Shown one piece after another: positions 45,874-57,967 of a stretch of 64,000 bases of DNA (positions are counted from its first letter, which is position 1; each line of letters starts with the position of its first letter). The position numbers and the translations under genes are program-made. Below the pieces are notes generated by a model, which did not search any database, was not told where the DNA came from, and saw nothing but the letters and a program-made list of their open reading frames with translations. This stretch comes from Neptunicella marina. Its GTDB lineage: Bacteria > Pseudomonadota > Gammaproteobacteria > Enterobacterales > Alteromonadaceae. The stretch is taken from contig NZ_JACNEP010000002.1 in NCBI RefSeq assembly GCF_014270035.1, positions 1 to 64,000 of the forward strand, given 5' to 3'.

Positions 45874-47742
45874 TTAAATGTCGTTTACTTTATGGCCCGC
45901 CAGAGCCTTTTTAATCGATTTATCCATGCGACGCTGGGCAAATTCCTGTGTTGCGGCATCAACGCCTTCAATGGCTTGTTTGATAGCTTGTGTGTCGTCA
46001 CCCGCTGCAGCTTGCATCATGGCATCAATGGCTTGCGTAATCTGTGCAATTTCGTTTTCAGACAATAACTCGCTGCCATCTTCCTGCAGCGCACTCTGAA
46101 TAGCTTCGCGCACACGATCCGCTTCAACCTGCTGCTCTTTTAACATACGCGCCTGCATATCGCCTTTGGCGTTTTGCATTGAGGCTTTTAGCATGTCGGT
46201 GACTTGTTCATCGGATAAACCGTATGACGGTTTTACTTCTACCGATGCTTGCACGCCACTGGATTTTTCCATAGCGGTCACACTAAGCAACCCGTCGGCA
46301 TCTACCTGAAACGTCACTCGAATATGCGCCGCGCCCGCGGCCATTGGAGGAATGTCCTGCAATACAAAACGTGCCAGAGAACGACAATCATCCACCAGTT
46401 CACGATCACCTTGTAAAACATGGATCATCATCGCAGTCTGGCCATCTTTAAAGGTGGTGAATTCCTGTGCTTTCGCCACCGGAATAGTGGTATTACGTGG
46501 AATGATTTTTTCCACCAGTCCACCCATAGTTTCAATCCCCAGCGATAACGGCAATACATCCAGAAGCAGCATTTCGCCATCGGGTTTATTACCCACCAGA
46601 ATGTCGGCCTGAATCGAGGCCCCAATCGCCACCACTTTATCCGGATCAATTGAGGTAAGCGGCGTGCGGCCAAAGAATTCACCCACTGCATCACGAATGG
46701 CAGGCACGCGGGTTGAACCACCCACCATCACCACTTCAATCACATCGTCTTTATCGATTTCTGCGTCTTTAACCGCGCGACGACACGCTTTGAGTGTTTG
46801 TTTAACCAAGGGCGCAATTAATTGCTCAAAGTCATCACGGCTGATATTACAGTTGACTGTTTCGTCCTGATCATTCTCAACACTAATTTCCACACGTTGT
46901 GCAGAGCTTAACGCTTCTTTCGCACGTCTGGCTTCATCCAATAACTGACGATGCAAACGCGCGCTGAGCTTTTCACCTAAGTTAAGTGCTTGTCGAATGT
47001 GAGTAACAAGCAGATGATCAAAATCATCACCACCTAGTGCTGCATCACCACCGGTTGCCAGTACTTCAAATACGCCTTTGGATAATCGCAGAATTGAAAT
47101 ATCAAAGGTTCCACCACCTAAATCGTAAACGGCAATCACCCCTTCCTGCCCGGAATCCAGGCCGTAGGCAATCGCAGCAGCAGTTGGCTCATTTAATAAA
47201 CGTAAAACATTTAAGCCGGCTAATTTTGCGGCATCTTTGGTGCCCTGACGCTGCGCATCATCAAAATAGGCTGGTACCGTGACAACCACGCCAGTTAATT
47301 CATCACCTAAGGATTGTTCTGCACGCTGTTTAAGTGCGCTTAAAATATCTGCCGATACCTGAATGGCATTAACTTTGCCGCCGGCAGTATTAATTGAAGG
47401 GACCGCGTCTTCCACCTGGCAAAAGTCATAAGGTAAATCCGGATAGCTGGCGGTGATATCGTTAAGCGAACGTCCAATAAAACGTTTTACCGATGAAATG
47501 GTGTTGGCCGGATCGCGACTGGCGTTGTCACGCGCCTGCCAGCCGATAGTTTTGCTTTGTGCTGCATAGTGCACCACAGAAGGTAAAATATGCTGATTGT
47601 TTTCATCGGCCAGAGTTTGTGCTTCGCCACTTCTTACCGTAGCAACTAACGAATTGGTAGTACCGAGGTCAATGCCCACGGCCAGTTTGCGTTCATGCGG
47701 CGCAGCTGTCTGCCCCGGCTCTGCAATTTGAAGTAATGCCAT
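45874..47742 (-). CDS. hscA: Fe-S assembly Hsp70 chaperone HscA
   Basis: HscA is a specialised DnaK-type chaperone that acts with HscB on the LPPVK motif of IscU to release nascent clusters. The 622 residues have the ATPase signature [11 protein letters not shown] near residue 23, a second phosphate motif [13 protein letters not shown] and a substrate-binding domain from about 395. The start codon overlaps the hscB stop by one base (TAATG arrangement). Confidence 0.97.
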   Translation of the reverse strand: MALLQIAEPGQTAAPHERKLAVGIDLGTTNSLVATVRSGEAQTLADENNQHILPSVVHYAAQSKTIGWQARDNASRDPANTISSVKRFIGRSLNDITASYPDLPYDFCQVEDAVPSINTAGGKVNAIQVSADILSALKQRAEQSLGDELTGVVVTVPAYFDDAQRQGTKDAAKLAGLNVLRLLNEPTAAAIAYGLDSGQEGVIAVYDLGGGTFDISILRLSKGVFEVLATGGDAALGGDDFDHLLVTHIRQALNLGEKLSARLHRQLLDEARRAKEALSSAQRVEISVENDQDETVNCNISRDDFEQLIAPLVKQTLKACRRAVKDAEIDKDDVIEVVMVGGSTRVPAIRDAVGEFFGRTPLTSIDPDKVVAIGASIQADILVGNKPDGEMLLLDVLPLSLGIETMGGLVEKIIPRNTTIPVAKAQEFTTFKDGQTAMMIHVLQGDRELVDDCRSLARFVLQDIPPMAAGAAHIRVTFQVDADGLLSVTAMEKSSGVQASVEVKPSYGLSDEQVTDMLKASMQNAKGDMQARMLKEQQVEADRVREAIQSALQEDGSELLSENEIAQITQAIDAMMQAAAGDDTQAIKQAIEGVDAATQEFAQRRMDKSIKKALAGHKVNDI

Positions 47743-48257
47743 TAGTCTTGTAATGTCTCTTCTATCTGTGCAATCTCATTGCGTAATTTATATAAAAACT
47801 TAAGTTTGCGAATTAAGTCAGCAACCTGCAGTTCCTGCCCTTCGGTTTCCAGTCCTTTGTGCACCCTTTGCAACTGCTGCTTAATTTCAGTCGCAATTTC
47901 GTCATCCATCTCTTCCAGAGCATCAATATTTTTGCTGGCAGCAATATCTTCGAGCTGTTCTCGCCACTCCATTTGCTGCATTAAAAACGCACCATCCTGC
48001 AAGGTGGAGGTTTCGTGTTTCAAATCTACCCCACGTAATTCAAGCAGGTATTCAGCGCGCAATAAGGGAGATTTTAACACCTGATAGGCATCATTGACCT
48101 GCGCATTTTTTTGCACCGCTAATAAGCGCTGTTGCTCGCTGGCCGTGGCAAATTTATCCGGATGAGTAAGTTGTTGAAGATGCTGATAAGTTTTTGCCAG
48201 TTGACTGAGATCCAACTCAAACTGCGGGGTTAAATCAAATAATTCAAAGTGATTCAT
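47742..48257 (-). CDS. hscB: Fe-S assembly J-protein co-chaperone HscB
   Basis: HscB delivers IscU to HscA and stimulates its ATPase. The 171 residues have an N-terminal J domain with the HPD motif (LTHPDKF, about residue 32-34) and a C-terminal three-helix bundle that binds IscU. It is separated from iscA by 95 bp containing a stem-loop. Confidence 0.95.
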   Translation of the reverse strand: MNHFELFDLTPQFELDLSQLAKTYQHLQQLTHPDKFATASEQQRLLAVQKNAQVNDAYQVLKSPLLRAEYLLELRGVDLKHETSTLQDGAFLMQQMEWREQLEDIAASKNIDALEEMDDEIATEIKQQLQRVHKGLETEGQELQVADLIRKLKFLYKLRNEIAQIEETLQD

Positions 48258-48298
48258 AATGAACTAACAATCCACTTAACTTATTGCGATATAAATGA

Positions 48299-48322
48299 AA
48301 AGTCGGCCATTGGGCCGACTTT
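48299..48322 (-). terminator. Intra-operon terminator-like hairpin between iscA and hscB
   Basis: AAAGTCGGCC and GGCCGACTTT form a perfect 10-bp stem with a 4-nt loop; a further T then TCATTTAT follows on the minus strand. It is strong enough to stop or process part of the transcript between iscRSUA and hscBA-fdx. Confidence 0.65.
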
Positions 48323-48352
48323 ATAAACTGTCGTCCTGCAACGACCAGACAA

Positions 48353-48676
48353 TTAAACGTTAAAGCTTTCACCACAGCCACACTCACCGTTGGCATTAGG
48401 ATTATTAAACTGAAAACCTTCGTTTAAGCCTTCTTTGGCAAAGTCTAATTCGGTGCCATCCAGATAAACCAGACTTTTGGCATCGATAATAATTTTTACG
48501 TTATTATCTTCAAACACCTGATCGTCGTCGTTTAATTCATCAACAAACTCAAGTACGTAAGCCAGTCCGGAACACCCTGTGGTTTTTACACCCAGACGTA
48601 AACCAATGCCTTTACCGCGATTCGCTAAAAAAGTTCTGGCTCGATTTGCTGCTGCATCTGTAAGAGTAATTGCCAC
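48353..48676 (-). CDS. iscA: A-type Fe-S carrier IscA
   Basis: IscA carries iron or Fe-S clusters to apo-proteins. The 107 residues hold the three conserved cysteines: TTGCSG (about 35) and the C-terminal CGCGESF pair. It lies 11 bp after iscU. Confidence 0.97.
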   Translation of the reverse strand: MAITLTDAAANRARTFLANRGKGIGLRLGVKTTGCSGLAYVLEFVDELNDDDQVFEDNNVKIIIDAKSLVYLDGTELDFAKEGLNEGFQFNNPNANGECGCGESFNV

Positions 48677-48687
48677 GTTTTATCCTG

Positions 48688-49071
48688 TTATGCGCTGTGT
48701 TTAGCTTTGTAATCTTCCACTGCGGCTTTAATGGCATCTTCAGCCAAAATTGAGCAGTGAATTTTTACTGGTGGTAAAGCCAGTTCTTCAGCGATATCAG
48801 TATTTTTAATTGCTACCGCTTCATCAATGGTTTTTCCTTTAACCCACTCGGTTACCAGTGAGCTGGACGCAATGGCTGAACCACAACCATAGGTTTTGAA
48901 CTTCGCATCTTCGATAATGCCATTCTCACCAATTTTAAGTTGTAACTTCATTACATCACCACACGCAGGAGCCCCTACCATGCCAGTTGCAATGCTTGGG
49001 TCGTTTTTATCGAATCCACCTACGTTACGTGGATTTTCATAATGGTCGATTACTTTGTCACTATATGCCAT
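48688..49071 (-). CDS. iscU: Fe-S scaffold protein IscU
   Basis: IscU is the scaffold on which [2Fe-2S] clusters are built with sulfur from IscS. Starting at the ATG at 49071 (127 residues, GAGG upstream) the three ligand cysteines fall at 37, 63 and 106, as in E. coli, and LPPVK, the HscA-binding motif, is at about 99-103. A further in-frame start at 49110 would add 13 unlikely residues. Confidence 0.97.
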   Translation of the reverse strand: MAYSDKVIDHYENPRNVGGFDKNDPSIATGMVGAPACGDVMKLQLKIGENGIIEDAKFKTYGCGSAIASSSLVTEWVKGKTIDEAVAIKNTDIAEELALPPVKIHCSILAEDAIKAAVEDYKAKHSA

Positions 49072-49126
49072 GACTAATACCTCAATGTTGGGCGCCGCTT
49101 TTTCAGCCACGCCGTCGTATGCTTAA

Positions 49127-50341
49127 TTAGTGGTGAACCCACTCAACTTTTTCAAGATCAACGCCGTCTTTGTACATTTCCCAAAGCGGTGACATTTCAC
49201 GTAATTTATCAATTGCACCTACGACCACACTAATAACATGGTCGATTTCTTCCTCGGTGGTGAAACGACCAATACTGAAACGAATTGAGCTGTGAGCCAG
49301 TTCATCGTTCAGACCTAATGCACGTAACACATAAGACGGTTCTAAACTGGCCGATGTACAAGCAGAACCAGAGGATACAGCCATGTCTTTCAGTGCCATA
49401 ATCAATGACTCACCTTCCACATAAGCAAAACTTACGTTCAGGTTAGACGCCACGCGCTGATCTAAATCACCATTTACATAAACCGCTTCGATGTCTTTAA
49501 TGCCATTCCACAAACGATTACGTAACATCAAAATACGTTCGTTTTCAGCTGCCATTTCTTCTTTGGCAATACGGAAAGCTTCACCCATACCAACAATTTG
49601 GTGTGTAGGAAGTGTACCTGAACGCATACCACGTTCATGACCACCACCGTGCATTTGAGCCTCCAAACGTACACGTGGTTTACGACGTACATATAAAGCA
49701 CCAATGCCTTTAGGACCGTAGGCCTTGTGACCAGAGAAAGACATCAGATCAACCTTAAGTTCCTGCAAATCAATCGGTACACGGCCTGCGCTTTGCGCGG
49801 CATCTACATGGAATAAAATTTTGCGAGAACGGCATAACTCACCGATTTTCTCGATATCCTGAATCACACCAATTTCGTTATTAACGTGCATCACTGACAC
49901 TAAAATGGTGTCATCACGCATCTCAGTTTCCAGTTCAGCTAAATCCAGTAAACCGTTTGGCTGAGGTGTCATGTAGGTTACTTCAAAACCTTCACGCTCT
50001 AACTGGCGGCAGGTATCAAGCACCGCTTTATGCTCAGTTTTTACCGTAATAATGTGTTTGCCCTTTTTAGCGTAAAAATGCGCCGCCCCTTTAATCGCAA
50101 GATTGTCAGACTCAGTTGCGCCGGAGGTAAACACAATTTCGCGCGGATCGGCGTTAACCAAATCAGCAATCTGGCTACGGGCGATATCCACCGCTTCTTC
50201 CGCCTGCCAGCCAAAACGATGCGAACGTGATGCTGGGTTACCAAAGTTACCTTCAGTGGTCAGACATTCCATCATTTTTTCAGCTACACGCGGATCAACC
50301 GGTGTGGTAGCCGAATAATCCAGATAAATAGGTAATTTCAT
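49127..50341 (-). CDS. iscS: Cysteine desulfurase IscS
   Basis: IscS is the PLP-dependent cysteine desulfurase that provides sulfur for Fe-S clusters and tRNA thiolation. The 404 residues have the PLP lysine in [10 protein letters not shown] and the mobile-loop catalytic cysteine in [13 protein letters not shown]. The ATG at 50341 has GGAG 8 bp upstream and gives the family start [14 protein letters not shown]. It is 12 bp after iscR. Confidence 0.98.
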   Translation of the reverse strand: MKLPIYLDYSATTPVDPRVAEKMMECLTTEGNFGNPASRSHRFGWQAEEAVDIARSQIADLVNADPREIVFTSGATESDNLAIKGAAHFYAKKGKHIITVKTEHKAVLDTCRQLEREGFEVTYMTPQPNGLLDLAELETEMRDDTILVSVMHVNNEIGVIQDIEKIGELCRSRKILFHVDAAQSAGRVPIDLQELKVDLMSFSGHKAYGPKGIGALYVRRKPRVRLEAQMHGGGHERGMRSGTLPTHQIVGMGEAFRIAKEEMAAENERILMLRNRLWNGIKDIEAVYVNGDLDQRVASNLNVSFAYVEGESLIMALKDMAVSSGSACTSASLEPSYVLRALGLNDELAHSSIRFSIGRFTTEEEIDHVISVVVGAIDKLREMSPLWEMYKDGVDLEKVEWVHH

Positions 50342-50353
50342 TACTTGCTCCAA

Positions 50354-50833
50354 TTACAACTGCAAGGTGACGGAGATTTGCGATTCCGCCGATGACTTGT
50401 GTTTGTTCTGACGTTCAGCGACTCGCTGTACGTCATTTTTATCCATGAGTTCGCCTAAGGTGATACCATTCAAAAAAACGCTGATACGGTCACTTAAGTC
50501 AGTCCACAAGCTGTGTGTCAAACAGCGTTCACCGCCCTGACAATCTGATAAACCATTGCAGCGCGTAGCATCAACCGATTCATTCACGGCATTGATTACT
50601 TCGCCTACTGCAATGTCGCTTGCGTCACGTCCGAGCTTATAACCGCCTCCGGGTCCACGTACGCTGGCAACTAATTTGCGCTTACGTAAACGTGAGAACA
50701 ACTGTTCCAGATAAGACAAGGATATCCCCTGCCTTTCTGAAATATCAGCCAGTGATACCGGATTAGATCTGGAATGTAAGGCTACATCCAGCATTGCGGT
50801 AACAGCGTATCGTCCTTTAGAGGTTAATTTCAT
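50354..50833 (-). CDS. iscR: Iron-sulfur regulator IscR
   Basis: IscR is an Rrf2-family repressor of the isc operon that binds DNA best as a [2Fe-2S] protein. From the ATG at 50833 (159 residues) the cluster cysteines are at 92, 98 and 104 and the fourth ligand His at 107, the same numbering as E. coli. The winged helix-turn-helix occupies residues 1-70. An IscR type 1 box is present just upstream. Confidence 0.98.
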   Translation of the reverse strand: MKLTSKGRYAVTAMLDVALHSRSNPVSLADISERQGISLSYLEQLFSRLRKRKLVASVRGPGGGYKLGRDASDIAVGEVINAVNESVDATRCNGLSDCQGGERCLTHSLWTDLSDRISVFLNGITLGELMDKNDVQRVAERQNKHKSSAESQISVTLQL

Positions 50834-50870
50834 CGCGAAACCCATCGTTTAACATGGGGCGAATTTTCAC

Positions 50871-50895
50871 ATACCTGAGTATTTTAGTCAAGTAT
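50871..50895 (-). promoter_or_regulatory. IscR type 1 binding site in the isc promoter
   Basis: The minus strand carries ATACTTGACT, AAAA, TACTCAGGTAT, which fits the 25-bp type 1 IscR consensus (ATASYYGACTRWWWYAGTCRRSTAT) with a single mismatch. It overlaps the likely promoter, TTCAAT, 17 bp, TAAAAT, so bound holo-IscR should repress the operon. Confidence 0.85.
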
Positions 50896-50930
50896 TAGCC
50901 AGAATTGAAAAAAGGCGTAAAAGACCCGGA

Positions 50931-51740
50931 TTATATGCCCGGGTCAAAGGCATCAGCCTGATTTTTACGTTCTTCACAGGCTTTTTCTTCATCCTCGGTG
51001 AAGGCATCAAGTTTTAGGCTGGGTAAGGATTTTTCACAGACATCCCCACCCATTTTATTAATCGCTTTGCACATATCAGCCACCTTGGTGTCGATGAGAT
51101 GCACATGATCCAGCATGGTACCAATCGCATTAGCAACCGGATCAGGATTATCCGGCGATACCGCGTAAGCATCAAAACCATATTGCTTGGCAATTTTTTC
51201 GCGTTGGTTGTTTTTACCTTTATCCTGCCGGGTATTAACAATACGACCGGGAATACCGATAACAGTGGCGTTATCAGGCACGTCCTTAACAACAACCGAG
51301 TTAGAACCTACCTTACCGTGATTTCCAATGGTAATGGGTCCCAGTACTTTAGCGCCAGCACCAACTACCACGTTGTTTTTTAAGGTGGGATGACGTTTAC
51401 CTGCGTTCCAGCTGGTGCCACCTAAGGTCACACCATGATAAAGCGTCACATCATCACCAATTTCAGCGGTTTCACCAATCACTACGCCCATACCGTGGTC
51501 AATAAAAAAACGACGGCCTATGGTTGCCCCCGGATGAATTTCAATCCCCGTGATCCAGCGATTAAAAGTAGATAGTGAGCGCGCCAGCCAACACCAGTTC
51601 GCTTTCCATAAACGGTGTGCCAAACGGTGCATCCAGATGGCATGTAAGCCCGGATAATTAGTTAACACTTCCAGTGTGGTGCGTGCCGCAGGGTCACGAC
51701 TGAATACACTGGCGATATCTTCTTTCATGCGCTCAAACAT
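50931..51740 (-). CDS. cysE: Serine O-acetyltransferase CysE
   Basis: CysE makes O-acetylserine, the acceptor for sulfide in cysteine synthesis. The 269 residues from the ATG at 51740 have an N-terminal helical domain ([18 protein letters not shown]) and a left-handed beta-helix with the catalytic His/Asp region [21 protein letters not shown]. In-frame codons back to 51818 add 26 residues unlike the family. The C terminus is long and acidic. It lies between trmJ and iscR, linking cysteine supply to Fe-S assembly. Confidence 0.93.
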   Translation of the reverse strand: MFERMKEDIASVFSRDPAARTTLEVLTNYPGLHAIWMHRLAHRLWKANWCWLARSLSTFNRWITGIEIHPGATIGRRFFIDHGMGVVIGETAEIGDDVTLYHGVTLGGTSWNAGKRHPTLKNNVVVGAGAKVLGPITIGNHGKVGSNSVVVKDVPDNATVIGIPGRIVNTRQDKGKNNQREKIAKQYGFDAYAVSPDNPDPVANAIGTMLDHVHLIDTKVADMCKAINKMGGDVCEKSLPSLKLDAFTEDEEKACEERKNQADAFDPGI

Positions 51741-51747
51741 GGTGTTG

Positions 51748-52473
51748 TTACTTTTCCTTATTGGCAATCGATTTGTCGATTGAAGCCAGAATCCCACGCA
51801 GAATGTTAAGCTCTTCACGCTCGGGTCGTGCGCGGTTATACAGGCGTCTTAATTTGGTCATCACCATACCCGGATGTTGCTTCACGATAAAAGTCGTTTT
51901 GGTTAGGGTTTGTTCCAGATGAGTATAAAAACGCTCTAAATCTTCTACCAGAGGATATTCCTGTTCAACTTCAGGTAAACTCGTCTGGTTTAAAAATGCC
52001 ATGCGTACTTCATAACATAATGTTTGTACAGCGGCGGCTAAATTCAATGAGCTGTAATCAGGATTGGCCGGAATACAAACGTGAAAGTGACATTGCTGCA
52101 GTTCTTCGTTGCTTAAACCATTATTCTCACGGCCAAACACTAATGCCACCGGATAATCCGCAGCTTCAGCCACTAATTTTTCGCCACATTCACGTGGTTC
52201 AAGCATTGGCCAGGATAAAGTACGTGAGCGTGCACTGGTGCCAATTACCAACCCACAATCAGCCACCGCTTCTTCCAGCGTTGAAACTATTTTTGCGTTG
52301 CCCAATACATCCGTAGCCCCTGCCGCAAGAGCACTGGCTTGTCCGTCGGGTTCGCTGACTGGATCAACTAACACAAGTTGAGATAAGCCCATAGTTTTCA
52401 TGGCGCGGGCAGTTGAGCCAATATTACCGGTATGTGAAGTGTTCACCAGTACAACACGTATTTTATCTAACAT
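51748..52473 (-). CDS. trmJ: tRNA (cytidine/uridine-32-2'-O)-methyltransferase TrmJ
   Basis: TrmJ is a SPOUT methyltransferase that methylates position 32 of several tRNAs. The 241 residues from the ATG at 52473 open with the family start [21 protein letters not shown] and contain the knot segments [14 protein letters not shown] and [20 protein letters not shown]. An extended start at 52608 adds 45 basic residues not typical of the family. It is 7 bp upstream of cysE. Confidence 0.95.
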   Translation of the reverse strand: MLDKIRVVLVNTSHTGNIGSTARAMKTMGLSQLVLVDPVSEPDGQASALAAGATDVLGNAKIVSTLEEAVADCGLVIGTSARSRTLSWPMLEPRECGEKLVAEAADYPVALVFGRENNGLSNEELQQCHFHVCIPANPDYSSLNLAAAVQTLCYEVRMAFLNQTSLPEVEQEYPLVEDLERFYTHLEQTLTKTTFIVKQHPGMVMTKLRRLYNRARPEREELNILRGILASIDKSIANKEK

Positions 52474-52559
52474 GCGCTTTAGTGTCTGATTTGCTGGGAA
52501 AATTAGGGCGCGAATTGTAGCACATCCGCACGCACTGTCATCACTACGGCGCTTTTTGC

Positions 52560-52587
52560 TTGCCTTTTTAAACTGCTCTGTTACACT
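52560..52587 (+). promoter_or_regulatory. Promoter of suhB
   Basis: TTGCCT, 16 bp, TACACT on the plus strand, about 80 bp before the suhB start in the divergent trmJ-suhB gap. It leaves room for a leader of roughly 70 nt. Confidence 0.5.
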
Positions 52588-52665
52588 TCGCGCCGTTTTT
52601 TTGAGCACTCAACTTAACTCTTAGGTGAGTGTGATTTTCGTTCTTTGACAATTGGTGGATCATTT

Positions 52666-53442
52666 ATGCATGCAATGCTGAATATTGCGGTGCGCGCTGC
52701 GCGTACGGCCGGTAGTATTATTGTTCGTGGTTTTGAAAATCGTGATGACTTAGCAACAGAAGTAAAAGGTACTAACGACTACGTTACCCGTATCGACAGA
52801 GACGCCGAACAGGCAATCATTAAAAAAATTCAGCAATCTTACCCTGATCATGGTTTTCTGGGAGAAGAAGGCGGCATAATTAATCCGGAAAGTGACTTTC
52901 AGTGGATTATTGATCCGCTGGACGGCACCACCAATTTTGTAAAAGGCATTCCTCATTTTTGTGTTTCTATTGCGTTAACCTTCAAAGGCCGTTTAGATCA
53001 GGCGGTGGTATTTGATCCTATCCGTGGCGAATTGTTTACTGCATCTCGCGGTAACGGCGCGCAATTAAATGGTTACCGTATCCGTACCGGCAATGCCCGT
53101 GATTTAACCGACACTGTGTTAGCCACTGCATTCCCATTCAAAAACAAAGAAAATACTCAGGAAGCCGTCGACAGCTTTAGCCGTATTTTCCGTCAATGTG
53201 GCGACGTACGTCGCTCAGGATCAGCCGCACTGGACATGGCTTATGTTGCTGCAGGTCGTTACGACGGCTACTGGGAAAAAGGCATCAACGCCTGGGATAT
53301 TGCCGCAGGTGAATTATTGGTTAAAGAATCTGGTGGTCTGGTATCCGACTACCAGGGTGGAACCAACCCAATGAAAAGCCGCAGTGTCGTCTGCGGTAAT
53401 CCTAAGGTAGTTCAAATGTTAGTGAAAAACATCAACGCCTAA
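52666..53442 (+). CDS. suhB: Inositol-1-monophosphatase SuhB
   Basis: SuhB is a magnesium-dependent inositol monophosphatase fold protein that in E. coli also acts in rRNA transcription antitermination. The 258 residues start at the ATG at 52666, giving MHAMLNIAVRAARTAG as in E. coli. The metal-binding signature is WIIDPLDGTTNF and the second motif is INAWDIAAGELLV. A terminator follows. Confidence 0.96.
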   Translation: MHAMLNIAVRAARTAGSIIVRGFENRDDLATEVKGTNDYVTRIDRDAEQAIIKKIQQSYPDHGFLGEEGGIINPESDFQWIIDPLDGTTNFVKGIPHFCVSIALTFKGRLDQAVVFDPIRGELFTASRGNGAQLNGYRIRTGNARDLTDTVLATAFPFKNKENTQEAVDSFSRIFRQCGDVRRSGSAALDMAYVAAGRYDGYWEKGINAWDIAAGELLVKESGGLVSDYQGGTNPMKSRSVVCGNPKVVQMLVKNINA

Positions 53443-53457
53443 CCATCTGGTTAACAT

Positions 53458-53487
53458 AAAAAAAGCCGGCAATTAGCCGGCTTTTTT
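53458..53487. terminator. Terminator shared by suhB and secF
   Basis: GCCGGC/GCCGGC with a 5-nt loop, flanked by A7 and T6, works in both directions between the convergent suhB and secF genes. Confidence 0.88.
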
Positions 53488-53503
53488 GTCTTTATTTTTT
53501 TAC

Positions 53504-54445
53504 TTAAAGTAACGGATCCTGATCCGCGCCTTCTTTTTCCACTTCTGTAGGCATCAAATCTTCTTTGCTTAATCCCAACATGATAGCGATGGCGCTTGCC
53601 ACGTAAATTGACGAATAAGTACCAATAAAAATACCGAACAATAACGCTGTGGCAAAACCATGGATCAAAGCACCACCTTTAAAGAATAAGGCTGCTAATA
53701 CCAACAAAGTGGTACCAGAAGTAATAACGGTACGGCTCATGGTTTGGGTTAATGAAATATCGGCCACTTCTGGTGGCTCAGTTTTACGCAGTTTAAGGAA
53801 ATTTTCCCGAATGCGGTCAAACACAACGATAGTATCGTTAAGTGAATAACCTATCACCGCGAGAACAGCCGCCAGTACGGTTAAATCAAATTCCAGTTGT
53901 AAAACTGAGAACAATCCTAACGTGATAATAACGTCGTGCGCCAGGGCAATAACCGAGCTAAGGGCCAGGCGCCATTCAAAACGCAGGGTAACGTATAACA
54001 TGATACATAGCAGCGCAGTTAACATAGCTAACCCACCCTGCTCTGCCAGCTCATCACCTACGTTAGGACCAACAAACTCGATACGACGCATATCAACCTG
54101 ATCGCCACCTTCACGCAATACAGATAAAACTTCGTCACCCAGTTTCGACGCCTTCACCCCTTCACGAGGTGCCAGACGGATTAATACATCTTCACTGGTA
54201 CCAAAGTTTTGCACAACCGCATCGGCAAAACCGGCTGCTTCAAGTTGCTTACGAATATGATCCAGTTTCGCTGGCTTCTGATAACCCACTTCAATTAGGG
54301 TACCACCAGTAAAATCCAGCCCCCAGTTCAGGCTATTGGTAAACAAGCTAAACAGGGAAACAATTAACAATGCCGCCGAGAAAAACAGCGCCGGCACACG
54401 TAACTTCATGAAGTTGACGGTTTCTTTAAAATTCAGAATTTGCAT
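53504..54445 (-). CDS. secF: Protein translocase subunit SecF
   Basis: SecF is the RND-type partner of SecD that uses the proton gradient to help pull proteins across the inner membrane. The 313 residues from the ATG at 54445 (GGAG upstream) have six transmembrane helices, the GLDFTGGTLIEV motif after helix 1 and VIGYSLNDTIVVFDRIREN in helix 4. Codons back to 54508 overlap secD and are not used by the family. Confidence 0.97.
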   Translation of the reverse strand: MQILNFKETVNFMKLRVPALFFSAALLIVSLFSLFTNSLNWGLDFTGGTLIEVGYQKPAKLDHIRKQLEAAGFADAVVQNFGTSEDVLIRLAPREGVKASKLGDEVLSVLREGGDQVDMRRIEFVGPNVGDELAEQGGLAMLTALLCIMLYVTLRFEWRLALSSVIALAHDVIITLGLFSVLQLEFDLTVLAAVLAVIGYSLNDTIVVFDRIRENFLKLRKTEPPEVADISLTQTMSRTVITSGTTLLVLAALFFKGGALIHGFATALLFGIFIGTYSSIYVASAIAIMLGLSKEDLMPTEVEKEGADQDPLL

Positions 54446-54458
54446 CTTCGTCACTCCA

Positions 54459-56306
54459 CTAAATTGATAACTTGTCGATTCGTTTACCACCCCAGACTGC
54501 GTTAACAATCACACGGGTAACCACAATCGCGGTAAACATCGAGGTAATAATGCCGATAGCCAATGTTACCGAGAATCCTTTAATTGGACCGGTACCAATA
54601 GCAAACAGAATAATGGCCGCAATTAAAGTGGTAATATTGGCATCTAAAATAGTAGAGAAAGCACTGTCATACCCCTGATGGATTGATTGCTGCGGTCCCC
54701 GACCATCACGCATTTCTTCACGAATCCGTTCAAAAATCAGTACGTTAGCATCTACCGCCATACCAACCGTTAATACGATACCCGCCATACCTGGTAGTGT
54801 TAGGGTTGCGCCAGGAATCAGTGACATTACACCAACAATTAATACTAAGTTGGCCGCCAGCGCAAAATTCGCCACTAAACCAAAACCACGGTAGTACATC
54901 GCCATAAAGGCCAGTACCAAAACAAACCCCCAAATGATGGCTTGCATACCTAAATCGATATTTTCCTGACCTAAACTTGGGCCTACGGTACGCTCTTCAA
55001 CTATCTGAATGGGTGCAATCAAGGCACCGGCACGCAATAATAACGCCAGATTTTGTGCTTCTTGTGGAGAACCTACACCAGTAATACGGAAACCACCGCC
55101 GCCCAAACGAGACTGGATAGTTGCAACACTGATGATTTGTTCCACTTTCTCAAAGATAGGTTTATCGTTTTTATCTCTCTCAGCTAAAGGTTTGTATTCA
55201 ATAAATACCGTCGCCATTGGCTTACCGATATTGCCTTTAGTACCCAAAGACATTTTATTGCCACCTTCAGAATCCACAGAAATATTTACTTGTGGACGAC
55301 CATATTCATCCAGAGAACTGGCCGCATCAATAATGTGATTACCCGACATCATGACCTTTTTCTGCAGCAAATAAGGCACACCTTTTTGATCTTTAACTAA
55401 ATCAGCACCGGGAGGAATACGTCCGGCAACAGCGGCTTGCACATCGTGCTCTGTATCCAGTAAACGAAAATCCAGTGTTGCTGTGGCATTTAGAATTTCT
55501 TTGGCACGAGCGGTGTCCTGAATACCCGGCAATTGCACCACAATGCGATCCGCACCCTGGCGCTGGATCAAAGGTTCAGCAACACCTAACTGGTTAACAC
55601 GATTACGCATGATGGTAATATTTTGTTTTACCGCATAGTCACGAATAGCCAGTACTTTTTGCTGAGACATCTTAGCCGAAACAACTAAGTTATCTTCTTC
55701 TTCAAACAACCAGTCAGGGTTGCGGCTCTTTAAGTAACTTAAACCTTGATCCAGAGTTTCCTGATCGCGGAACTGCACTTCTACCGAGTCATCCAGTTGA
55801 CGCACACCGCGATAACGGATTTTTTCTTCACGTAAGTTAGTACGGAAACTGGTTACTGTATCTTCCAGCGCTTTGCTCATCGCCAGATTCATGTCCACTT
55901 CCATTAAAAAGTGCACACCGCCACGTAAATCCAGACCCAGTTTAATCGGCTCACCGCCAATTGAAGCTAACCAACTTGGTGTATCCGGCGCCAGGTTCAT
56001 GGCAACGTAATAATCGCCACCCAGTTGTTTTTCCAACACTTCTTTAGCCATTAACTGACTTTCGGAATCTTTTACACGCACCAGAATTTGCTGGTTTTCC
56101 ATGGTGACACGTTTGGTATCAATCCGGGCATCAACCAGAGATTGTTCAACTGTTTGTAGGGTTTGTGTGGTCACAGTGGTGTTGCGGCCCGCGGAGATTT
56201 GCACCGCATGGTCCTCACCAAAAATATTTGGCAACGCATATAAAGCACCGACGGCGAGAACAAAAAACACCATCAAATACTTCCACATGGGGGTTTTATT
56301 TAACAC
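54459..56306 (-). CDS. secD: Protein translocase subunit SecD
   Basis: SecD is the larger RND-type subunit of the SecDF-YajC accessory complex. The 615 residues contain an N-terminal membrane helix, the [12 protein letters not shown] motif (about 123), a large periplasmic domain, and five C-terminal helices including [19 protein letters not shown], the proton-relay region. It lies between yajC and secF. Confidence 0.98.
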   Translation of the reverse strand: MLNKTPMWKYLMVFFVLAVGALYALPNIFGEDHAVQISAGRNTTVTTQTLQTVEQSLVDARIDTKRVTMENQQILVRVKDSESQLMAKEVLEKQLGGDYYVAMNLAPDTPSWLASIGGEPIKLGLDLRGGVHFLMEVDMNLAMSKALEDTVTSFRTNLREEKIRYRGVRQLDDSVEVQFRDQETLDQGLSYLKSRNPDWLFEEEDNLVVSAKMSQQKVLAIRDYAVKQNITIMRNRVNQLGVAEPLIQRQGADRIVVQLPGIQDTARAKEILNATATLDFRLLDTEHDVQAAVAGRIPPGADLVKDQKGVPYLLQKKVMMSGNHIIDAASSLDEYGRPQVNISVDSEGGNKMSLGTKGNIGKPMATVFIEYKPLAERDKNDKPIFEKVEQIISVATIQSRLGGGGFRITGVGSPQEAQNLALLLRAGALIAPIQIVEERTVGPSLGQENIDLGMQAIIWGFVLVLAFMAMYYRGFGLVANFALAANLVLIVGVMSLIPGATLTLPGMAGIVLTVGMAVDANVLIFERIREEMRDGRGPQQSIHQGYDSAFSTILDANITTLIAAIILFAIGTGPIKGFSVTLAIGIITSMFTAIVVTRVIVNAVWGGKRIDKLSI

Positions 56307-56330
56307 AAGATATTCCTTTTACTGGAAACT

Positions 56331-56358
56331 AAAAGGGCAAGCGTGTTATCGCTTGCCC
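56331..56358 (-). terminator. Terminator-like hairpin between yajC and secD
   Basis: GGGCAAGCG and CGCTTGCCC form a perfect 9-bp stem with a 6-nt loop, followed on the minus strand by TTTT. It lies in the 69-bp gap between yajC and secD and may attenuate secDF relative to yajC. Confidence 0.6.
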
Positions 56359-56375
56359 TGAATTTCACTTAACCC

Positions 56376-56714
56376 TTACAGGCTTTTCATTGTGCCTTTT
56401 GGCAATACGGCAGATACCGCAGACTTTTGCACAACGATATTGGTGGTATCGTTTAATGCAATCTCGATGAAATCTTTTTCTTCAGTTACTTTTACGATTT
56501 TGCCAACCATACCACCCTGAGTTAACACTTCATCGCCTTTACTTAACGAGCCAATCAGGTTTTTATGTTCCTTTACACGCTTCGCCTGTGGACGATACAG
56601 CATGAAATAGAAAATCAAACCAAAAATACCCAGCATAATCAGCATAGACATTCCGCCATCCTGAGCACCGCCCGGCGCAGCCTGAGCGTAAGCGTTAGAG
56701 ATAAATAAACTCAT
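56376..56714 (-). CDS. yajC: Preprotein translocase subunit YajC
   Basis: YajC is a small inner-membrane protein of the SecDF complex. The 112 residues have one transmembrane helix (about 22-42) followed by the characteristic YFMLYRPQAKRVKEHK and a cytoplasmic SH3-like domain. It lies between tgt and secD. Confidence 0.97.
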   Translation of the reverse strand: MSLFISNAYAQAAPGGAQDGGMSMLIMLGIFGLIFYFMLYRPQAKRVKEHKNLIGSLSKGDEVLTQGGMVGKIVKVTEEKDFIEIALNDTTNIVVQKSAVSAVLPKGTMKSL

Positions 56715-56750
56715 GTTTTTCCCCTAATTTAATTGTTGTAATTTTAACTA

Positions 56751-57920
<1,170 letters not shown>

Positions 57921-57967
57921 TTATACCCGAAGCATTCAGTAGTTTCTAAGTAAAAGCACGGTAAATT

